Positions 57,953 through 64,000 of a stretch of 64,000 nucleotides of DNA are shown piece by piece. The DNA is from Perilla frutescens. Its lineage: Eukaryota; Streptophyta; Magnoliopsida; Lamiales; Lamiaceae. The notes under the pieces are model-generated. The model made no database searches. It worked only from the letters and a program-made list of their open reading frames with translations, and had not been told where the DNA came from. The DNA is taken from positions 16,748,001 to 16,812,000 of the forward strand of contig BRKX01000011.1 of the NCBI GenBank assembly GCA_026008535.1. The letters run 5' to 3'. The translations under genes were made by a program, and so were the position numbers. The number at the start of each line of letters is the position of its first letter. Position 1 is the stretch's first letter.

Positions 57953-58700
57953 CCATATTTTGTTTCTAACATTAAACATAATGTAGTTAGCTTGTCACAA
58001 AATAAATTCAATACAATTATGATTTCAAACATATATGTCATACACTATGCATATACATTGCAATTATGCTAACAATCAATATGTGCCAATATGATATGTT
58101 TATTTTGCTAATATCTCACAAATCAAGCCCAATTACACGAAACTCGACAAAATACTAAAAAATTTAAAAATAAAATAAAATAAACATAGAACATAACTTT
58201 ATTAAGAGGAATTACTCGCATAATCCATATCATAAATTGGCGGCGACTCGAACATTGAAATTGTCGTTGATGAAAAAAGAACTATTAAACATCTCTTTAA
58301 TGATTGTTTATAAAAAATAAGTAACAAATAAATTGATGCTAGAGGAAAATTTATTATTCGAGAAGAAAGAATACAATTTATAGAAATAAAAAAAGGCAAA
58401 TAACAATTAGAATTTTGGTGGTGGAGAAAAAAAATCGACAAAAAAATGAAGAAGCAAATAACGATTAAAATCGACAATAGATTTAATGAAAATATAAAAA
58501 GACCATGAAATAAATAATATGTTATTTTAGATATTTTTTGAAATACTAATATACCCTTAATTTACTAAAAGTATCAAAATATTGCAAATTTAACCCCATT
58601 TATTTGACATCAATCTTGACCATAGAAAATAAATGGATGGAGGGCTTGGATTGGTTCCTAATTTTTACAGAGAGGGGGATTCACATTTGAACCAATACCT

Positions 58701-58708
<8 letters not shown>
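56372..58708. mobile_element. 2.3-kb non-autonomous element with ~100-bp terminal inverted repeats
   Basis: The left end from 56381 (GGTATGGTTAAAATGAAAACCGCC...CTAGGAACCATT...GTCAAGATTGAA) matches the reverse complement of the right end to 58699 (GGTATTGGTTCAAATGTGAATCCCCC...TTAGGAACCAAT...GTCAAGATTGAT) over about 100 bases. The 9-base flanks TACATACAG and TACACACAC agree at 7 positions, but they fall in microsatellite sequence. Long inverted repeats and a possible 9-base duplication suggest a Mutator-like element. The interior is AT-rich with many GCTAAT motifs and no transposase. Confidence 0.7.
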
Positions 58709-58754
<46 letters not shown>

Positions 58755-59625
58755 TTCTATATATATTTATTTTGAAATTTAAATCCAAAATATATATGCT
58801 TCAAATTGCAAGAAAGCTAATTATTAATAATTGATTACATAAAATCCTATCATATATATAATAGATCGATAATGTACTCATATGTTATAATTGCAAGAAA
58901 GCTAATTATTAATGTATTGTCGTTGTTGTATGTTTTGTAGAGCAGAGAAACTAGAAAATGACATCATGATCCAGCGTAAAGCTTTTTATTCGATTAAATG
59001 GATTTTATAGTCACGCCACATACATATATCTCACAAAGATGTTCAAGAATTAGGTAATTAAACTTTATTTGAATTTTTTTACATAATATAGGAATAATGT
59101 CAGACTTACAAAATTTTGATTGTGAACAATTTTATTATTTTTTGTTGATATAGTAGAAACATAGAATGAATATATCCAAAATTATATGTACAAAGAGATT
59201 ATATTTAATTTCTACAAAATTAAAAAGCCATACGTACGTTCTTCTTTTTCACAATTCATCCCATCAGCACCTAATTTTATGTTGAAATCGTAAAAAAACA
59301 TGCTCAGGGGATGTTTAGTGAGATTGATCGATCTCCTTTTTTCATTTCTCCATATGCAAGAAATGTTGGTTTTTTAAAAAAAATGGCATGTTCTTGCTTT
59401 TGTTATTTAAAGATTTGGCATGTTGTTGCTTTTACTAAATGATAAAAATGATGATAGATGGAAATACCACTACAAAGATATATTTCAAAATTTATAGATA
59501 TATAAACTGTTTATTTTAAATTTATAGATATATAAACGACTACTTTTTATTTTATTAATAAAATGTTATCTTTTTATTATTTAATTGAAATTTTGATCGT
59601 GTGCAACGCACATGTAATGCACTAG
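58709..59625. other. Interval without a recognisable gene
   Basis: It starts with (AC)n and (AT)n runs, then AT-rich sequence. A TTTAAATTTATAGATATATAAAC block occurs twice near 59490-59540. No coding or RNA gene seen. Confidence 0.5.
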
Positions 59626-60934
59626 TTGTCAATAAAATATCTAAACTACTTAAAAACTAATCAAATTTAACATCCTATACTTTTTTCAACCAAAATCATA
59701 TAAGAAAAGAGAGGCAAAAAATTGGAGTAAAAATGTCATATAATTTATAAATAATTATTTGAGTACATATTATTGACAAAAAGCGTTTGTTTGAAATAAA
59801 TTTGATAAAAAAAAATAGTAAAATAGTTTCAAATATAACGATAGTTTGCCCCATCTATTATGTAGTCAACTTCTCGAGTGTAAAAAGGAGAGGGAAAAAA
59901 AGTCCCCATCAATATTACCTTTAAAATTGAAATACCTTGCGCCTGAAGCATTCCAGATATATTTCATTTCCTAGTTTGAAAAGGAAACAGAAATCGGTCA
60001 CTCCTCTCTCTATATATATGTGCTCTTGCTATCACATTTTCGATCGCACAATACATACAAAATCTCCGATAGATCACGTACAAGAAGAAGAAGAAGAAGA
60101 AGAAGAAAGAAAGAGATGGATGCAGTTCGTGAAAAGTCGACTTCACTTCGTCTGAGGTTCGTTAGAGAATACGATTTCTTGGAGCAGAAGAGGACCCCCT
60201 CATGGCGCATATTTCCGTCCTCGTCTGCGTCCAAACAACTCATCGTGTTTCCTCAGATAATCCAACAAGAAATCCACAAGAATCCAACAACAACAACAAT
60301 CACCGTTGCTGATCATCACCGCAATGATGATACTTCACATGAAGTTCAAGATATGAAAGCAATTGAAGAGAAGACGAGGCCAAGAAAAAGAAAGTCGGGA
60401 AACCCTAATGCTGAAGAACGAATTTCGTTCAAGAAAAACAAAGTCAAGAAGATTCTCACACAAGAAGAGAGAGAGATCAAGGAAGATTGAAATCAAGAAG
60501 GCCGATTTTCTGAGGGTTGGATAGATTATGTAAGGGTTGAAATTAAGAAAACCGATTTTTGAATATCTCGCTCACTTGTAATTAATAACTAATTAATTAC
60601 CATATTATTATATTTTATTTCATCTTGTCTTGTCTAATCTTCTCTTTTCCTTGTGATACGGTTTTGTTCCTATTTTCTGTTGGTTTGTGTTTATTAATTT
60701 GTATGGCCAATCTTTTAAACAATTCATTCAGTTTCAAGATTTTGTAGTCAATGATATATGTGTAGATTGCATTGCCAATTGCAGTCGGTCTTGATTGTGT
60801 AGAAATTTTCACATACAAAAATAATTAACTTGATCAAGAATATATGTGACATATAATAAAGTAGTAAAATACAACATCAATTGTACATACATTACACCAG
60901 ATTTTTATTCCCTGAATTTATTTATTAATTACAT
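59626..60934 (+). repeat. Duplicated segment C, inverted relative to segment A
   Basis: Homology to the reverse complement of 44310-45900 starts at TGTCAATAAAATAT and ends at ACAT (60931-60934), where the CACTA element begins. It includes promoter, leader, coding region and 3' flank. Relative to A, the (GAA)n leader is longer and there is a 13-base insertion near 60698. About 155 bases of the 3' flank are missing near 60781, at a point where A has CAATT on both sides of the extra segment. Confidence 0.9.
60116..60490 (+). CDS. Truncated B3-like protein, copy C (124 aa)
   Basis: It encodes the same 124-residue protein as copy A at 44898-45272: an N-terminal RLRFVREYDFLEQKR block, VFPQIIQQ, a basic RPRKRKSG region and a C-terminal LTQEEREIKED. 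As in copy A, the B3-like DNA-binding domain is missing after an internal deletion and a frameshift. The ATG at 60116 is chosen because it matches the start of copies A and B; the frame is open further upstream through the (GAA)n leader but no homologous Met exists there. Sharing the same deletion and frameshift shows that duplication followed these mutations. Confidence 0.6.
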   Translation: MDAVREKSTSLRLRFVREYDFLEQKRTPSWRIFPSSSASKQLIVFPQIIQQEIHKNPTTTTITVADHHRNDDTSHEVQDMKAIEEKTRPRKRKSGNPNAEERISFKKNKVKKILTQEEREIKED

Positions 60935-61439
60935 CACTACAAGAAATTCGCTATTTAGCGACGGACAGTTCGCCGCTACCATTTTCCGGTTTTTCAAATG
61001 GCGGGAATGATTCGCGCCTAAGATTAACGACGGATTACCGACTAATAAACTGTCATTAAGCTTACCGACGGACCTCATCCATCGTTAACATTTAAAAAAA
61101 AAAATTAATAATGACGGATACATTCTATCGTTAAATATTAATATTTTAAATTAATTCAATCTGATTAATTTAACGACGGACTTGGTCCGTCATTAACATT
61201 TTTAATTAAATTATTTAAGTAATTAATCTAAAATATTAATGACGGACGAGATCCGTCGTTAGATATTTTATTTTTTAAATTAATTTATATTTAAAAGTTT
61301 ACGTCACACTGTCAGTCGTTAACGTTTTTCATTAAATAAGTTAAATGATCCGAAATGGTAATAAGGTTCTTCGAAAATAAATAATTAAATTAATTAACGT
61401 TAACGACCGAATGGGACGTTGGTAGTCCGTCGTTAAATC

Positions 61440-61850
61440 CCGATATACAGGTCTTCTTCTTCCCTCTCTCATTTCCCTCCACAGTCCTAATTTCTCCCCC
61501 AAATCGCTGATTTCTCCCTCCCCCGTCGTGCCACTGCCATACCCTGTCGTGTCGCCGACACCGTCATTCTCCCTCCTCTCTCTCTCTCCCTCGCGCACAG
61601 ATTGGATCGGAGCCATTGCAGATCGAGTGCCGCCCCCGCCGATGACGCAACCACCGTCTCCATCATCGACGTCTCTCTGTAAGTCCCCTCTCACTGCTCT
61701 CCCTCTCCATATTTGTGCTCTCTCTCTCGATCCCTCTCTCTGCTCTCTCTCTTCCTCTAGGTCTCTCCCTCTGTCACACACACACACACACACAGACACA
61801 CACATGTTCATGATTAGCATAACTATAGTTGTACTAAGTTAAGATAATGG
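61440..61850 (+). promoter_or_regulatory. CT-rich leader-like block in the CACTA element
   Basis: A GC-richer, pyrimidine-rich stretch lies between the subterminal array and the transposase-related sequence. It has TCTCTCTCTCCCTC runs and an (AC)n tract at 61777-61803. ATGACGCAACCACCG at 61640 could be a short start, and GTAAGTCC at 61680 a splice donor, so a 5' exon is possible. The minus-strand ORF overlapping it is arginine/glutamate-rich repeat translation and is not credible. Confidence 0.35.
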
Positions 61851-62204
61851 TCTCAGTTTAGAATTAAAAGAGATTTAGGTTGGCAATTGATGAACATGTG
61901 AATTACAAGAGATTTAGGTTGTCAATTGATGAAATCAGTTTAGAATTGGTGAAATGTTGAACCTGTTTTTAAAATGTATACATAATTTCTAACTATAGTT
62001 ATGTTTTGATCCATCTGCACTTCAATTTTGATTGGTATTAGTGGTTGATTGTATTTTGGATAAAAAATTTATAAATATGTAAGTTTATAATAGTAGTAAA
62101 TGTTAATATATTTGTACTTGGCCAACTGTACCATAATATAGAGTTTTCTGTTATAACAAACACAAGATCCAACTAATAATGTCAACAAGATCATGTGTGA
62201 TCTT

Positions 62205-62837
62205 TCAAAAGGGCCTTCTCATTCTGTTAATATCTATCATGTGTATTTTATTAATGGATACAAATTCCACACGATTGCTCACAACTCGCAACGAGCTACA
62301 ATGAACAACGAAGTCTGCATTAAAGCTAGGCACACACTATGAGTATAACGGGCGATTGGTAGATGTTATTGAGCTGGAATACGTTGGTATGCCTATTAAG
62401 AAGACAGTGTTGTTCAAATGTGAGTGGTTTGATACATCAACACAAAAATGTACATCATGACTATAAAATGGTTTCTATAAATCATATGTGTAAGTATTCA
62501 AGATCTGATCCATTTGTGCTTGCTAAACAAGTAATCCATTTGTGAATACCCAAGTTTAAATCGCTCTCGAAGTAATTGGTGGACAGTTTGCAAAATAAAG
62601 GCCCGATCTAATGTTGAAGTACCATCTCAAGATGATAATACAATCATAACCTCACTCTTACAAGAGGATGAAGTTGATGGTTTGCATACTCTCATAATAG
62701 ATGACGATCCAATACCAAATCATCCAGATGGTGGGGTAATAGATATTGAAGAAGAAGAAGAGGATGAAGAAGATATTGATCCAGAGATTGATTTATCAGA
62801 TGACCATATCAGTGATGATGATGAAATAGATGATTAG
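62205..62837 (+). pseudogene. TNP2-like transposase C-terminal fragment (DUF4216-type)
   Basis: Plus-strand segments in shifting frames read YHVYFINGYKFHTIAHNSQR, then GRLVDVIELEYVGM and TVLFKCEWFD, then HDYKMVSINHM and DPFVLAKQVIHL. Last is an acidic tail rich in Asp/Glu ending at 62837 (DDDEIDD). This order corresponds to the C-terminal NGY.FHT, DUF4216 and acidic regions of TNP2-type CACTA transposases. Frameshifts occur near 62335, 62455 and 62550. The catalytic transposase core is missing, so the fragment cannot mobilise the element. Confidence 0.75.
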
Positions 62838-62979
62838 TGTGTCAGATTTTTTAAATTAATGTTTATTTTTAATTTGATAGATGTTTTAGTATTCAACTAA
62901 TTACATATTTTATAATTCAACTAACTAGTATCGTTGGCATTTGTTACCTTTCTATATTAATGTTTTTTTTATCTTTCAG

Positions 62980-63931
62980 ATGCATCGAGGCGGTGCTAGT
63001 GGTGGGGGAGTTGGACGAACTGGATCATCATCATCATCGTCATCTGTGGGCCTTAGTGGTCCAGTTGGTGATATATCACTAGAGGGATTGTCACATCTTA
63101 CATTCGCTGCAGAGGGACGTCAGATTTGTTGGATTGAGGATGAGTATGTTGAATTATATAATTCAATATCATTTTATATGTTGTTATTTTTATTATTCTA
63201 ATATTCTAATATCTTAATTATTTTGTGCATTTGGAAGTGTTTTGATGCCAGCTCATCAGGTTGCATCCGCCATCACATGCAACTTCAAGAAGTTTTTGTA
63301 TCTGACTGGCTTCACTTGGAAGATGGTGCCCGCTGAGAAGAGGCAACACTATATGGAGGAGTTTCAGGTATCTTTATTAATATATATTCTATTTTGAGTT
63401 TTTTTTTTATTTAAGTTTAACATTGTCATATGTTTTCAATATGTTGCAGACAAAGTTTTCTTGAGATCCCACTCTGGAGGATGCCATCTTGGTAAAGTGG
63501 TCTACCAAGGTTGCTGATAGATACATGGACATAGTCTATGGTTTCAAGAAGAATAGGACCAAGGGCTACCCTCCATTCATGCCTCCTGAGATGTGGGAAG
63601 GCTTCAAGCAGCATTGGGACAGTGAGGCCTTCAAGGCCAAGTCTACCGTCACATCAAAGATTCATCTCACTGAGCTCGATGGTCCTGGCACTAGCATTGT
63701 GAAGCATCGAGGAGGCTTTAGGAGTGCAGTTGCACATGCTCCAACTTTAGTTTGTACTGAATATTTTATCAATTAATTAATTTATTTTTAATATGTGTGT
63801 GCTATCACATCTCTATCTAATAGGCTAAGGAGAAGGGTGTCTCCAGAAATGATGTGGCGTGGGAGACGTTCAAAAGATTACATGACACCACTGATGGATC
63901 ATATTCAGATGGAAAGTCTGCTCCTATCGCT
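62980..63931 (+). pseudogene. Transposase_24 (EnSpm accessory protein) gene, four exons, one stop
   Basis: Frame-consistent exons at 62980-63143, 63238-63367, 63450-63749 and 63824-63931 join through GT...AG introns (donors GTATGT, GTATCT, GTTTGT, GTAAGT). The product starts MHRGGASGGG with a serine-rich stretch. It has PAHQVASAITCNFKKF, then VKWSTKVADRYMDIVYGFKK, PPEMWEGFKQHWDSEAFKAKS, GGFRSAVAH and KRLHDTTDGS, the layout of the plant Transposase_24 domain, the TNP1-like accessory protein of CACTA elements. A TGA at 63462, early in exon 3, is the only defect seen. The gene continues past the window, since a donor follows 63931. The ATG at 62980 directly follows a TTTCAG acceptor, so an upstream exon may exist. 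Confidence 0.82.
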
Positions 63932-64000
63932 GTAAGTGACTTTATAAATATTTATAAATTTTTATTTTAGATATAAATATATATTTAAATATTCTTATTT

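Larger units (their letters stand above)
60935..64000 (+). mobile_element. CACTA (EnSpm) element with transposase genes, runs off the window
   Basis: The left terminus CACTACAAGAAATTCGCTATTTAGCGACGG starts at 60935, directly after CAT. Subterminal repeats TTAACGACGGAC / GTCCGTCGTTA extend to about 61440. Then come a CT-rich, GC-richer leader-like block, a TNP2-like C-terminal piece and a Transposase_24 gene. The TNP2 catalytic region is not present between 61850 and 62200, so the element is internally deleted. The right terminus lies outside the window. Confidence 0.88.

Noticed and set aside
58202..58477. 91-codon minus-strand ORF
   Set aside because: Inside the AT-rich interior of a non-autonomous element; no transposase motifs.
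61341..61820. 159-codon minus-strand ORF rich in Arg/Glu/Gly
   Set aside because: It is the antisense of a CT-rich leader and an (AC)n tract inside the CACTA element; no domain.

Overview
The window is nuclear DNA from a flowering plant, most likely a eudicot. It is AT-rich and dominated by transposable elements. The few host genes belong to plant-specific families: one VQ-motif protein and a cluster of B3/DUF313-type proteins. The mobile elements are also plant types: CACTA, Mutator, hAT, Stowaway and PIF elements, Ty3 chromovirus-like retrotransposons and a LINE remnant. The genus cannot be fixed from the sequence.

Layout. 1-4.0 kb: an intact VQ gene on the minus strand among small MITEs. 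4.0-8.0 kb: a CACTA element with a CAA target duplication, carrying a second CACTA element (AAT duplication), four ~440-bp tandem repeats and tRNA-like segments. 8-16.9 kb: a decayed LINE end, a PIF/Harbinger-like remnant and long AT-rich stretches without genes. 16.9-20.8 kb: a decayed LTR split by a CACTA element, then Stowaway and hAT MITEs. 20.8-31.6 kb: a complete but mutated Ty3 element on the minus strand with a CTAAC duplication; its 5' LTR holds a 2.4-kb solo LTR of another family (CCCTT duplication), and its 3' LTR has a tandemly repeated terminus. 32.1-37.9 kb: a related, 5'-truncated Ty3 element on the plus strand.

39.7-60.9 kb holds the B3-like cluster: a C-terminally truncated gene (39.7 kb), a truncated copy A (44.9 kb), the best full-length gene B (46.3 kb) and a frameshifted copy (50.1 kb), all on the minus strand. 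Copy C, inverted and encoding the same protein as A, lies at 60.1 kb. Between them are a Mutator-type element carrying gene-like sequence, a second Mutator-like region, an LTR of the same family as the solo LTR, and a 2.3-kb element with ~100-bp terminal inverted repeats. From 60.9 kb to the window edge a larger CACTA element has inserted into copy C's flank. It keeps a TNP2-like C-terminal piece and a spliced Transposase_24 gene with one in-frame stop.

Only the VQ gene and B3 gene B look like ordinary intact host genes. The most interesting points are the inverted truncated B3 copies flanking their full-length relative, the pol reading frames that continue after a stop codon through the polypurine tract into the LTR in two related retrotransposons, and the repeated presence of tRNA-like promoter boxes inside CACTA elements.
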